Source: a virus
Reading direction: 5' to 3' (one strand)
DNA: 54,404 nucleotides
Virus record (IMG/VR): IMGVR_UViG_3300043446_000267
Coordinates: 1-54,404 of that record
The notes beneath the pieces were generated by a model. It saw only the letters and a list, made by a program, of their open reading frames with translations. It was not told where the DNA came from and did no database searches. Position 1 is the stretch's first letter. Each line of letters opens with the position of its first letter. Shown here piece after piece: positions 1 to 8,898 of the stretch. A program made the position numbers and the translations under genes.

Positions 1-598
1 CGAAGGGATTTGAATTATTCCAACCCTGACAATTACGAACCATAATACACACTTGCCCTGTCTTAGCGATAGCTCGTTCAAATAACGCACGATGTCCTTT
101 ATGCCATGGTTGCCAGCGACCCAACATCTGTACAGTTTCTTTCTTACCATCAAATTGAGGGCGTCTACGATTATCTGCTATATGGTCACTAATAAACTCT
201 GCCCATTTATCTGCATTTTGTTCTGTTATTCTAAAATCATATAATTCAGGAGTTACGAACATCTTATTCGTATCTTCGTATCTTCCTTCATCTATTGTGT
301 CTACCCAGATAGTCCAATCTGCTCTAAAGTTATTACGCATTTCAACTAGAGGAGCAACAAAGTCTACGATACAATAATCAGTATTTGATGTATCTGCTAA
401 TTCACGCATACGATGGCTTTGACGAATACGACCCTCACGGCTAAAATCCCAATCATCATAGTGTCTACGGACTTCGTCAGCATTGAGCCAGCCTACAGTC
501 TTTCCGTGGTCTTGTAAATTTTTCTTTAGTCGTTCGGCTAAGTATGTTTTGCCTGCTCCGGGCAAGCCCATGATTAAAATACGCTGCGGTTGTTTCAT
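1..598 (-). CDS. APS-kinase-like P-loop kinase fused to a nucleotidyltransferase (partial, runs off the window)
   Basis: I translated about 199 codons from an ATG at 598; the 3' part lies outside the window. The N-terminus has a Walker A motif (GLPGAGKT, residues ~11-18), followed by ADEVRRHYDDWDFSREGR, which matches the layout of adenylylsulfate kinases (LDGDNVR...FSREDR) except that ADE replaces DGD. From about residue 158 a second domain starts with GRWQPWHKGHRALFERA. Its HxGH motif is typical of cytidylyl/NMN-adenylyl-type nucleotidyltransferases. The likely role is making an activated (phosphorylated or nucleotidyl-linked) small molecule, and the true substrate may be neither APS nor NMN. 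The start overlaps the stop of the upstream radical SAM gene by 4 bp (ATGA), so this is the most distal visible gene of the accessory operon. The domain assignment is good; the reaction is inferred. Confidence 0.8.
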   Translation of the reverse strand, partial: MKQPQRILIMGLPGAGKTYLAERLKKNLQDHGKTVGWLNADEVRRHYDDWDFSREGRIRQSHRMRELADTSNTDYCIVDFVAPLVEMRNNFRADWTIWVDTIDEGRYEDTNKMFVTPELYDFRITEQNADKWAEFISDHIADNRRRPQFDGKKETVQMLGRWQPWHKGHRALFERAIAKTGQVCIMVRNCQGWNNSNPF

Positions 599-1695
599 AC
601 CTTTTTATCCTCTAAGAACGTAATTAAACTGTCTCTTAAATCTTTTGATTGCTTATACATCTTGGTAGTAGGGTTTAATAAAGGAATATTATCGTCATAT
701 AGTCTAATAACCTTCTCAATCTCACTCTTTTCCATGTTGTGACAACTCATTGTTTCTGGGTAGTATAGATAGTTAAAGTTGACAGGTTCACTATGATTGA
801 ACTTAACATTCTCCATGATTATTTTATATAGCTCAAAAACATCCATGACATTAAATTTACTCACGGTCATTACTACTGAACAATTACTGTTATCATCAAA
901 CTCTCTGTTAACAATTTCTTCCTGACAGTACTTTAAGTTGGCTAATACTTCATCCCATTTAGCTCCCACTCTGAGTTCTTCAAACTTCTTCCCGTAACTA
1001 TCGATAGAGAAAGCTAACCAAACACCCCTGAACTTCTTCCATATATTGATTTCATCTCGTGTGGGTCTGAATGTTCCGTTAGTATTATACAATAACTGAG
1101 TTTGTTTAGTGTTTGTTAATTGGTCTAACCATTTAAAATGTGTTTTATTCATCAATGGTTCGCCACCAGCAATGTCTATTCTAAAATAATTATCGGGTGG
1201 AGTCATCTTTTCGTACTCTTTGATATCATAACTCCAAGCAATATCTTGCTGATAGATATCATACATCTTTCTAGATAGTTTGCCACTCTTTAGTTGCTCG
1301 GTAGCAATACTAGTAGAACAAGCTGGGGTACAGATTGTACATTGCAAATTACATAACCTGCCTGTCTTTAATTGTAGATATTCTAGTTGAACATTTCTAG
1401 GGTCTGACTTCATTAATCCTGATGTAAGCATCCACATATCTTGCTCTCGTTTACTAGCACGACCCTCTTCTTCTGCAAACTTACACTGATGGCAACCCCT
1501 TGGCCATTCACCTTTATCCATCTGCTCTCTATACTCATTAAACTCCCCATGAAGTACTTCACTGATATTCTGTACTTGTGTAATCTTGGTCTTTTTGTCT
1601 TCCATTTTAACGAAAAGACAGCAGGGAGTCAAGTATCCATCAGTGTCGATATGAACTGACTTCCACATTGATGGGCAATATATTTTATTTGTCAT
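595..1695 (-). CDS. Radical SAM protein, N-twitch type (paralogue 1 of 5)
   Basis: This protein has a CxxxCxxC cluster (CNLQCTIC, near residue 115-122 from the chosen start) for the SAM-binding [4Fe-4S] centre, followed by the radical SAM motif AGGEP. Before the barrel are extra cysteines: YCPS near the N-terminus, a CC pair and CHQC. This is the pattern of radical SAM proteins with an N-terminal twitch/SPASM-like auxiliary cluster. Family knowledge: such enzymes cleave SAM reductively to a 5'-deoxyadenosyl radical, often to modify peptides. The ATG at 1695 is preferred because it overlaps the previous stop as ATGA and places the first CP motif at the N-terminus as in the sister genes; an in-frame ATG at 1710 is the alternative. 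The substrate is unknown. Confidence 0.85.
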   Translation of the reverse strand: MTNKIYCPSMWKSVHIDTDGYLTPCCLFVKMEDKKTKITQVQNISEVLHGEFNEYREQMDKGEWPRGCHQCKFAEEEGRASKREQDMWMLTSGLMKSDPRNVQLEYLQLKTGRLCNLQCTICTPACSTSIATEQLKSGKLSRKMYDIYQQDIAWSYDIKEYEKMTPPDNYFRIDIAGGEPLMNKTHFKWLDQLTNTKQTQLLYNTNGTFRPTRDEINIWKKFRGVWLAFSIDSYGKKFEELRVGAKWDEVLANLKYCQEEIVNREFDDNSNCSVVMTVSKFNVMDVFELYKIIMENVKFNHSEPVNFNYLYYPETMSCHNMEKSEIEKVIRLYDDNIPLLNPTTKMYKQSKDLRDSLITFLEDKKV

Positions 1696-2960
1696 AGATT
1701 TATATACCAATTATAGGCTTCAATATCAATTATTTTCAATAATTCTTTAAATTGTCTGTTAGTCTTTAAGAATTTGTCACGGTACTCAGTCTTTTTCTTT
1801 ATCTCTTTGAGCATGTGTTGATTCTCAAACAAAACTTTCATATTCTCTCGTTCAACTATATATGACTGTAGGACGCTGACTGTTCTTTCCTTGCCCCTTA
1901 GGTTACTTCCTTCAAAACGCTTGATTGCATGATTGACAACTCTTTCGCATATCTCTTTAGGGAATAATCTAATATCTAAGAAACTTTGGGCACCCTGTGG
2001 GTATGAGCGTTCATCACATAGATACTTGTGATTGTATATTATAGGATTGTAGGGTTCAAAGAACTCAAACCATCTATCAATATCAAATATAACAGGGGCG
2101 GATAATACAGTAGCAACACCCGATTGTTTGTTCTTATTCAACACAGTAAAGAAGTCATGCCAATTCTTACTAACTTCGTCCCATTTGCCACCGTCTCTGG
2201 TATACTCAAATGTCTCGTGTGTACCGTCAATACTAGCTTGAATACTGGGCTGATGGAACTCTAATAATTGAGGAATACTCTTGCCCTTCCACAAACTCTT
2301 GGTCATGTTTGTATTATAGTGAACTCTGATATTCTTTACATAATCAGTATATTCAGGATTATCTAATAATTCACACATTTTGTCCACAACTTTCCAGTGA
2401 ACGTGACTAGACATTGGCTCACCGCCAGCCCAATAGATATAATTACATTCTTTCTTTAAGATAGATTGAATAATATCCTCAGCTTCTTGGTCTTCATATT
2501 CATAATCGATTTGAAACCCATCTTCAACGTTCCACATTTCTTTTCTAAGTTTAATATGCGTACTTGAGTAATGATATCCGCAACTAATACACTGTAAATT
2601 ACAATGTATTGTTCTATGGTCGAAATAGTTCGGTCCCACTGTCATTGTACCGTCTGGTTGCATGTTACGGGTAATGATATCTAAATCATTCTCGTTACAA
2701 CTTGTTTCTCGCAACGATTCAATGTTTAGTTTCTCAAACTCATAGCAACGACGGCAATCACTTACGGGTTCACCCTTAAGCATTTTAAGTCTGGTTTCTT
2801 TTAGTTTGTCACTGTTCCAGTATTCGTCTAGTGTAGTCTTTTCTAGTTCAGGAATATCTTGTGCGACACAGCATAATTTACGCTCATATCGTGAGCCAAT
2901 ATAACTGTGCGTGAAAGGATAGGGGCAAATTGATTTGTTGTTTTTAGAATCTATACTCAT
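1692..2960 (-). CDS. Radical SAM protein, N-twitch type (paralogue 2 of 5)
   Basis: The core motif HCNLQCISC (CxxxCxxC) is followed by WAGGEP. The N-terminal auxiliary cysteines are ICPYPF, LCC and CRRC. The reading frame stays open up to a GTG at 3002, but that would overlap the upstream gene by 59 bp. The ATG at 2960 has an upstream GGAGAG and puts the CPYPF motif about 12 residues from the N-terminus, as in its neighbours, so I chose it. It overlaps the upstream radical SAM gene by 17 bp and the downstream one by 4 bp, so translation is probably coupled. It is related to, but clearly diverged from, the other four paralogues. The biochemical class is clear from the motifs; the substrate is unknown. 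Confidence 0.85.
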   Translation of the reverse strand: MSIDSKNNKSICPYPFTHSYIGSRYERKLCCVAQDIPELEKTTLDEYWNSDKLKETRLKMLKGEPVSDCRRCYEFEKLNIESLRETSCNENDLDIITRNMQPDGTMTVGPNYFDHRTIHCNLQCISCGYHYSSTHIKLRKEMWNVEDGFQIDYEYEDQEAEDIIQSILKKECNYIYWAGGEPMSSHVHWKVVDKMCELLDNPEYTDYVKNIRVHYNTNMTKSLWKGKSIPQLLEFHQPSIQASIDGTHETFEYTRDGGKWDEVSKNWHDFFTVLNKNKQSGVATVLSAPVIFDIDRWFEFFEPYNPIIYNHKYLCDERSYPQGAQSFLDIRLFPKEICERVVNHAIKRFEGSNLRGKERTVSVLQSYIVERENMKVLFENQHMLKEIKKKTEYRDKFLKTNRQFKELLKIIDIEAYNWYINL

Positions 2961-4128
2961 AATTGAAAATGTCTCTCCAGTTTCCCATCTTTCTTGTTTC
3001 ACTTACAGCGTCTAAGAACTGTAAGCCTTGATTCCATAGTGTATCGTCCGTAGTCTTTGTATCTAAGTAAGACTGCATTGTTGCGGTTAGTATTTGATCC
3101 TTGAATTTACTATCAAAATACAAGTCATATAACTGTTCTTTGAACTCGTTACTAGCACAGTTTAAAGATAGATAATGGGGAAACACAACAAAGTTTTGAT
3201 TAATCGTAGTATGTGGTTTAATCTTAGTAATTGGGGTAGCCCACTCATAAAATTCATCTAAAAATGGGGCGTTTAACCATTGAATACTATTAGTAATATT
3301 CATTGAGGTTACGTTAGGATCATGTGCTAGTTTTAATATATGGTCGTTAGTCTTTTCCCAGTTAGCAGGGTATCTGATAAACTTGTTTCTGTCACCCACG
3401 CTATCTACTGAGCATCCTACATTTACGTCTTTAAAGTGTTTCCAATACTCACTATATGATTCATCGTATGTTGTACAGTTTGTGTTATAGCTTATACTGA
3501 TATTCTTAGCAACACCCCAGTCAATTAGTTTCTCAAGCATCTTCCACTGTATGGGCATGATAAATGGCTCGCCACCATTGATATACAAATACTTTAATGT
3601 GTCTTTATGCTTTTCTAATTGGTCAACAATACCCTCGTCAAACCATTGAAATAATTCATAGCTACTGTCATTATTAGAGACAAAGGGTAATTTTTCTGCC
3701 CATTTCTTATAATCAGCCGCTAACAAGGAACTACTGTCGGGGTAGCACATCATACACTTTAAATTACAAAGGTTACTCAAGCGCAAGTCAATGAATTCTA
3801 ATTTAGGCTCTGTAAAGTGACCCCAGCGATTAACTTCCATGTTTCTACGGCTAGAACCCCCGTGTTGTTCTATCTTATAACAGCCCTCACACGCTTTGGG
3901 TTCTTTGTTCTCTAATAACTCGTTGCGTATTTTAATATAAGTCTTGGAATTGTAAATCTCGTCTATAGTATTACGTCTTAGATTCATCATCATTCCGTTA
4001 TTATCCCGTGCGAAGCCACTATCTGGTCCGTCCATTTTACTTACACAACAAATACCCACATTGCCGTTAGGGTGAATATTCATGTGATTAAAGGGTAGTG
4101 GGCAATATTTATCCATAATAACTGTCAT
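2944..4128 (-). CDS. Radical SAM protein, N-twitch type (paralogue 3 of 5)
   Basis: CNLKCMMC lies at residues 121-128 and is followed by a GGEP motif (NGGEPFIMP). The N-terminus carries YCPLPFNH, then ICC and CEGC: four cysteines laid out as in an auxiliary iron-sulfur (twitch) module placed ahead of the barrel. The protein is 394 aa. The ATG at 4128 overlaps the upstream gene by 20 bp; a second in-frame ATG at 4116 gives MDKYCP and an 8-bp overlap and is equally plausible. It is most similar in motif layout to paralogues 1 and 2. It lies in the middle of the overlapping minus-strand operon. Function beyond radical SAM chemistry is not visible. Confidence 0.85.
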   Translation of the reverse strand: MTVIMDKYCPLPFNHMNIHPNGNVGICCVSKMDGPDSGFARDNNGMMMNLRRNTIDEIYNSKTYIKIRNELLENKEPKACEGCYKIEQHGGSSRRNMEVNRWGHFTEPKLEFIDLRLSNLCNLKCMMCYPDSSSLLAADYKKWAEKLPFVSNNDSSYELFQWFDEGIVDQLEKHKDTLKYLYINGGEPFIMPIQWKMLEKLIDWGVAKNISISYNTNCTTYDESYSEYWKHFKDVNVGCSVDSVGDRNKFIRYPANWEKTNDHILKLAHDPNVTSMNITNSIQWLNAPFLDEFYEWATPITKIKPHTTINQNFVVFPHYLSLNCASNEFKEQLYDLYFDSKFKDQILTATMQSYLDTKTTDDTLWNQGLQFLDAVSETRKMGNWRDIFNYEYRF

Positions 4129-5530
4129 CCATTAAGTATGTTAATTCAGGGAATGTATCTATAAAGTCTGTTTTGCGTCTAGTATCTAGTGCTTTAATAT
4201 AACTTCTAAAATCGTCATAAACCCGTTCATCCTCTTTCTTACTATTCATATAGTCAATCAACCGTTTCATCTGGTCAACTTCTTCTAAGTAAAATGTCTC
4301 TGACGGGTCTTTCTTGCTAGTTAGCATATTCTCATCCATGAACTGTTGCCATTCTCTACTGTACTTTTGTTTGTCTTCCTCACTCAATAGTGTAAGCTGG
4401 AAACACTCAGGCCAGCGCAAGTATGACAAATGTGTTCTAACTCTGAACTCGTGCTTACTGAACTTATATTTAAGTCTCAGGTCCTTGATTAATTGCAAAA
4501 AGTTAATTAATGTCGGGGCACTTGTTACATTAATAGTTGTCATAAAGTGCAAGTGCGTATTTTCCGGGGTATTATCTAATACCTTAAATACATTATTCAA
4601 GAATTCTTCATAATTCATTCCATATCTCGAATATTCACCCTGCTCACCCGTGTTTTCTAGTGATGTGTATACATCAACCATCTTTACATTATTAGAAATT
4701 AGATTGATTTCTTCAATCATCTTATCTACAAGTTTGTCCGGGGCGTTTAAGTTAGTGTTGATGGCGAACACTAGGTTATCGTTACTATGTTCTTTAATAT
4801 AATCAAACACTTTCCAGGTATGCTTGCTCAAAAGCGGTTCCCCGCCCGTGATTCTGAATGTGTGAAGTTTAGGATATAAGTCCGGCCACCACTTCCAAAA
4901 TGCTTCAATATAAGGATTATATTCTCTATTAGGAATAGGTAGTTGTCCGGTATCTTTTAGCCACTTAATATCATATAAGTTATAGTTACTCTGTGGGATA
5001 GGACCATGTTGTTCTACTTCTTCTTGCCATTTGCTAGAACTTGAAGGACTACAATAGATACACTTAAAGTTGCATGTTGAATCAAAAGCAACTTCCATGT
5101 ATGTAGGGTCAATATCTTTACCCTGACCCGATTTAACTACATCATTTAGATAGGGCAAAGACCATGAATATGTTGATTTATAGATACGGTCGCTGATATA
5201 ACTCTTATCTAAGTTCTCAATACGCCAGCAATAGTCACATTCTTTGGTTTGAATACCGTTTAATAACTCTTCCCTAGCGTGTATCTTAATTACTGTATTA
5301 TGGATACCCTTTGGGTTATCTTTGATATCGTCCAGTGTAATCTTGTGTCGTGAGGGATGGTGACATGAATGTGTTTCCCCGTTGTATAACAAGATAGTAG
5401 ACTGTAACCACTTAGCGAGGCACATTGTAGGGCTTACACTATTAATTTCTCGTGCTTTTTCATGCAGGAAATTAAAGTACGAATCTACTTTATGCACATC
5501 TAAGTTATTGTCTTTATGTTGTTCACTCAT
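4109..5530 (-). CDS. Radical SAM protein, N-twitch type (paralogue 4 of 5)
   Basis: CNFKCIYC is at residues 153-160 and is followed by ITGGEP. The N-terminal auxiliary region reads SPTMCLAKW, then SCHHPSRH, then CDYCWR. This histidine-rich CHHP variant replaces the CC pair of paralogues 1-3. The closest relative in the window is the next gene upstream (paralogue 5), which shares SPTxCxAKW, NGxTxSCHHP and CxYCWR, so these two form a subgroup and probably arose by duplication. The start overlaps the paralogue 5 stop by 8 bp (ATGAGTGA). The C-terminal ~100 residues are rich in K, E and D with no recognised domain. Confidence 0.85.
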   Translation of the reverse strand: MSEQHKDNNLDVHKVDSYFNFLHEKAREINSVSPTMCLAKWLQSTILLYNGETHSCHHPSRHKITLDDIKDNPKGIHNTVIKIHAREELLNGIQTKECDYCWRIENLDKSYISDRIYKSTYSWSLPYLNDVVKSGQGKDIDPTYMEVAFDSTCNFKCIYCSPSSSSKWQEEVEQHGPIPQSNYNLYDIKWLKDTGQLPIPNREYNPYIEAFWKWWPDLYPKLHTFRITGGEPLLSKHTWKVFDYIKEHSNDNLVFAINTNLNAPDKLVDKMIEEINLISNNVKMVDVYTSLENTGEQGEYSRYGMNYEEFLNNVFKVLDNTPENTHLHFMTTINVTSAPTLINFLQLIKDLRLKYKFSKHEFRVRTHLSYLRWPECFQLTLLSEEDKQKYSREWQQFMDENMLTSKKDPSETFYLEEVDQMKRLIDYMNSKKEDERVYDDFRSYIKALDTRRKTDFIDTFPELTYLMDDSYYG

Positions 5531-6872
5531 TTAATTCTCTTAATTTTAATAAATTGAACCATTCAATAAACAGTTCGGGGAAATAATCTTCCAATACCAT
5601 ATCTCTACGGTCTGAATATTCGTTTAAGAATATAATTAAATCGTTGGCTTTACTGTGATAATCATCATTGTCCTCGTATGCTTTGTCTACTTTCTGTAGG
5701 TATGCTACTAAGCGCAACACTTGATTATATTCAGATTCGGTTAGTTCTGTTTTCTTATCTTCTGCAAACTCATTTAATTCTGTAGCCAGTTTGTTTTTAA
5801 TATCACTATCAATCATATTAACTGACTGGAAGCTTGGGAAGCGCAAGATATTCAAACTCATGCTGAATATGTCTCGTCTGTTATATTGTTTTCTAAGATT
5901 CAATATATCCAGCATAAAGTCTTTAACTGTCCAGACGCTTAGTGCCGAAATAGTCATCATCACATGAATATTACGGTATTTTGCTTCTGATGCGAATCTT
6001 GTTAGATTATGTTTCCATTTATCATAGTTTAATCCATGACGGACAAACTCTGCGTGTTTACCATAACTCTCACAGCTAGTATATAAGTCAAAGTTCCTAA
6101 ACTGACCTGCGACTTCGATTAGTTTATCTAGTCTGTCATCGGTCATGATTAAGTTACTGTTAGTAGCAAAGTCAAAGTTACTACCCTTACACTCGTCTAA
6201 TAATCTCCAGAAGTGCGGGCTACGTGAGGGTTCTCCCCCAGTAACTCGCAACTCTTGTAGATTATGTTTCAATGAACCGTTTAACCACTCAAAGAAAGCA
6301 GTAATATATGGATTCTCTACTTGTTTATCTGTATTCAGTGTAAACTCTGCTGAATGCTTATAAGTATGCCCGCCGGGTGTTTTCATTCCCGGGTAAATAC
6401 CGTTACTCTTAATATCAGTTGACCAAGTTGAACTAAACTCTGAATTACAGTATGTACAACTTAAATTACATAAGTTATCAAACGCAATTTCTAGTGTCTT
6501 TGGGTCTAAATCTTCTTTATAGTTTGACTTCATTAGACTAACAATATCCATAGTCCTATAGATGTGGCTTTTGTATATTCTGTCACTGAATATTGTATCG
6601 TCTTTATTATCTTCTACACGCCAGCAGTAACTACACTCTTCGGGTCTTTGACCCTCAAGCATTAGTTTTCTCTGTTCTTTCTTGTAGTCGGTGTTATGAA
6701 GCGCCGAACTATTAACTTTAATCGACTCCACAGGAATGTGATGGGCGACTGGGTGATGACAACTTGCTGTTCTACCATTACTTAACCATATTGTTGCGTT
6801 GTACCATTTAGCGGCACAGAATGTTGGACTTACCGTGTCGATAAGTTTCTTTGTTTCGTTCAATGAGCGCAT
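5523..6872 (-). CDS. Radical SAM protein, N-twitch type (paralogue 5 of 5)
   Basis: CNLSCTYC is at residues 135-142 and is followed by VTGGEP. The auxiliary cysteines lie in SPTFCAAKW, SCHHPVAHH and CSYCWR, closely matching paralogue 4. It is the first radical SAM gene transcribed in the operon. Its start overlaps the stop of the upstream glycosyltransferase-like gene (TAATG). The protein is 449 aa, and its C-terminal part is predicted from composition to be largely helical. Radical SAM membership is firm; the substrate is not known. The tight fusion of this operon to glycosyltransferase genes is the best clue to its role. Confidence 0.86.
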   Translation of the reverse strand: MRSLNETKKLIDTVSPTFCAAKWYNATIWLSNGRTASCHHPVAHHIPVESIKVNSSALHNTDYKKEQRKLMLEGQRPEECSYCWRVEDNKDDTIFSDRIYKSHIYRTMDIVSLMKSNYKEDLDPKTLEIAFDNLCNLSCTYCNSEFSSTWSTDIKSNGIYPGMKTPGGHTYKHSAEFTLNTDKQVENPYITAFFEWLNGSLKHNLQELRVTGGEPSRSPHFWRLLDECKGSNFDFATNSNLIMTDDRLDKLIEVAGQFRNFDLYTSCESYGKHAEFVRHGLNYDKWKHNLTRFASEAKYRNIHVMMTISALSVWTVKDFMLDILNLRKQYNRRDIFSMSLNILRFPSFQSVNMIDSDIKNKLATELNEFAEDKKTELTESEYNQVLRLVAYLQKVDKAYEDNDDYHSKANDLIIFLNEYSDRRDMVLEDYFPELFIEWFNLLKLRELNE

Positions 6873-7819
6873 TACCAGCCCTCGATTTTACGAATCACAT
6901 CCATTTCCTTTACTAGAGGACCTAGATTATGTTTGTCACTGTTATAATGACGCTTAAAGAACATTGATTGCTCGGGACTCAATGTACAGATAGGTAAGCC
7001 TAATTTATATTTTAAATGGTCACCAATTTCGTCAGCACCATCTTTGGGACTAACATTCTGCTCATGGAGCCAGAGTTTCTCGAAATTATCAAACCATTGA
7101 ACTTCTTTGGGATCCCACTCAGTAAGCATAGTCATATATGTACCTAGTCTAGCTCCATAGATAGCCCACATTCCGTTCTCAACATCTGTCCCTACGTTGT
7201 GCCAGATAGTTAAGTTGTTCATGTTTCTACCGGGTACATCTCCTTTGAAATCTTCTACTGAAGGTTTCTTTCCACCGTTCAAGCACATCTTAACACCTTC
7301 ACGGAATCCAGCACGCCATGCTTGGAAGGGAGTATAGTTGGGATAAGTTGTACTATAACAATCCCACATAGCCCAGTAAGTATTGTTCTGACTATCTAAG
7401 CAAAAGTCTACTGTAGTTGTATCATTGCCATCACTATGCTCATGGGTTTTCATGTTCATAACATAAGTCTTTGTCCATGAACTCATACCACCGTTGCCAT
7501 AACGCAAGCCATTGATACTATTGATAGCTTTCCATCTAAACTGTGCTTGTTGATAGATAGGGTCTTTGTCTCTAAAGTCAAACTGAAGATTAAAGAAATC
7601 TTCGTTCGGCATATTGTCTCCGTCGATTAGAATAAATCGTTCAGTAGAAGAGGCTTCCGCGGCTGCTTTATGAGCCGCATCACTGCCCTTAACACCGTCG
7701 ACACGGATCGCCCAGGGTACCATGTTCTTAATCTTGACCCAAAATTCTTCTTTCTGTGGTTCGTCATAACTCAAATAGATACAGTCTAAATCTGCTACAT
7801 CTACAATATCATAATTCAT
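6872..7819 (-). CDS. Glycosyltransferase-like protein with a DxD motif
   Basis: This is a 315-aa protein. It contains RFILIDGDNMPNEDFF (residues ~81-96): a hydrophobic strand ending in DGD, the usual nucleotide-sugar/metal-binding signature of GT-A fold glycosyltransferases. It is preceded by an alanine-rich segment (AAHKAAAEASS) as in GT-A proteins. The N-terminal CIYLSYDEPQKEEFW region resembles phage proteins annotated as glycosyltransferase-like. There is no signal peptide or transmembrane segment. It overlaps both neighbours (TAATG with the radical SAM gene). The family call rests on the DxD and its surroundings only; donor and acceptor are unknown. Confidence 0.55.
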   Translation of the reverse strand: MNYDIVDVADLDCIYLSYDEPQKEEFWVKIKNMVPWAIRVDGVKGSDAAHKAAAEASSTERFILIDGDNMPNEDFFNLQFDFRDKDPIYQQAQFRWKAINSINGLRYGNGGMSSWTKTYVMNMKTHEHSDGNDTTTVDFCLDSQNNTYWAMWDCYSTTYPNYTPFQAWRAGFREGVKMCLNGGKKPSVEDFKGDVPGRNMNNLTIWHNVGTDVENGMWAIYGARLGTYMTMLTEWDPKEVQWFDNFEKLWLHEQNVSPKDGADEIGDHLKYKLGLPICTLSPEQSMFFKRHYNSDKHNLGPLVKEMDVIRKIEGW

Positions 7820-8141
7820 AGTGTTTTAGTTCCCAATGTTTAGATGGTCCAGTGTAATCTTCATTTACAATAATAAACACATCTTCACTTGAAGTTCTAG
7901 TTCCTGTTGTTGATTCTTCTAACACAGATAAGACCAACCCTGTAATCTTTTCTTGTATCTTGCCGTTGATGACTTTCACATCCGGGCGACCCTGTGCAAA
8001 CACTTCGGGTGACACAACAATGAATTGCCCCTCAAGTTTGTCACAAGTATAACATATTACTGAGCCGTTGTCATCATAATATAGTCTAAATTCGGGTGGA
8101 ACAAACACTGGAATTTCAAAATCAAGTTCTATTTCATCCAT
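7809..8141 (-). CDS. Conserved-looking small protein of unknown function
   Basis: This is a 110-aa acidic protein with no family I recognise. It contains a central CYTC (CxxC) in a predicted beta-rich context and a proline-rich N-terminus (EIPVFVPPEF). It lies between two glycosyltransferase-like genes and overlaps both by 8-11 bp, so it is certainly translated as part of the operon. Because the operon has five radical SAM enzymes and no obvious peptide substrate, this protein and the 101-aa protein are the only small candidates for a carrier or substrate. That is speculation. Confidence 0.6.
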   Translation of the reverse strand: MDEIELDFEIPVFVPPEFRLYYDDNGSVICYTCDKLEGQFIVVSPEVFAQGRPDVKVINGKIQEKITGLVLSVLEESTTGTRTSSEDVFIIVNEDYTGPSKHWELKHYEL

Positions 8142-8898
8142 AATGTTTCTCCAAAGTGTTACTAAACTGTTTCACATGGTAATGTAATGGGTACTTTTGC
8201 GGGAACCCGTTGATGCGTATTGTTTCGGGTAATATCTCAGTGATTAACTCTCTAGTCCAATCATCTTGTATCAACCCATTAATATGACGCTTCATATGTG
8301 TCATAGTCATTTCAGTAAATGTAGGTAGTGTAGTATTTTCTACACCCAGCAAGTGACACGCAATAGAATATACCCAGTCAGTAGTTGCTATCTCGTCAGG
8401 ATCACACTTTAAGATTTTCTTGTACTGTTCCCAGTTTTGAAAGATATTCCTAACTGTGTTAAAGAAATCTTCAGCAACTGGTGATTTTTTAAAATAAGTC
8501 ATAGCGTTATATACATTAGGTAATTTGTTATCGACTATGAACTTTCTGTAGAACATATTATTTGATACTTCACCCTTAAAGTTTCTAACATTTGAACTTA
8601 CAACAACATCACGTTCTTGCAAGATATCCCACCAGTATGAGATATCGCTAGTGATAACCATATCTGCTTCTAGTTTGATTGTATACTCGTAAGGGCTTGC
8701 TTCGTAAACTTGATAATCGTTAATCAACTTCCACTTACTGTCGGGGGCTAAATCGCCCTCAGGTAACATATCACTGGTTATGATAGTGACACTCTCATTG
8801 GGCATTAGTCTTTTAATACTTTGTTCAAGCTGTTTAGCACAGGATACGTAATCTGTATCTTCTGTGTTCTGAGCCATGATTACAAATCCTCTGTTCAT
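8134..8898 (-). CDS. Glycosyltransferase-like protein (GT8-like, EADM motif)
   Basis: This is a 254-aa protein. The N-terminus FVIMAQN followed by VTIITSD fits the first beta-alpha-beta unit of a GT-A nucleotide-sugar-binding domain. YTIKLEADMVITSDISYWW (residues ~72-90) provides the metal-binding DxD-type motif as EAD. It resembles the gene immediately upstream in architecture, so the two are probably paralogues. The late part has YPLHYHVKQFS with histidines that may close the active site, as in GT8 enzymes (inference). It overlaps the upstream gene by 4 bp (ATGA) and the downstream gene by 8 bp. Confidence 0.65.
   Translation of the reverse strand: MNRGFVIMAQNTEDTDYVSCAKQLEQSIKRLMPNESVTIITSDMLPEGDLAPDSKWKLINDYQVYEASPYEYTIKLEADMVITSDISYWWDILQERDVVVSSNVRNFKGEVSNNMFYRKFIVDNKLPNVYNAMTYFKKSPVAEDFFNTVRNIFQNWEQYKKILKCDPDEIATTDWVYSIACHLLGVENTTLPTFTEMTMTHMKRHINGLIQDDWTRELITEILPETIRINGFPQKYPLHYHVKQFSNTLEKHYG

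Noticed and set aside
2961-3002. GTG start at 3002 for radical SAM paralogue 2
   Set aside because: It would give a 59-bp overlap and an N-terminal extension absent from the paralogues; the ATG at 2960 has a better ribosome site.
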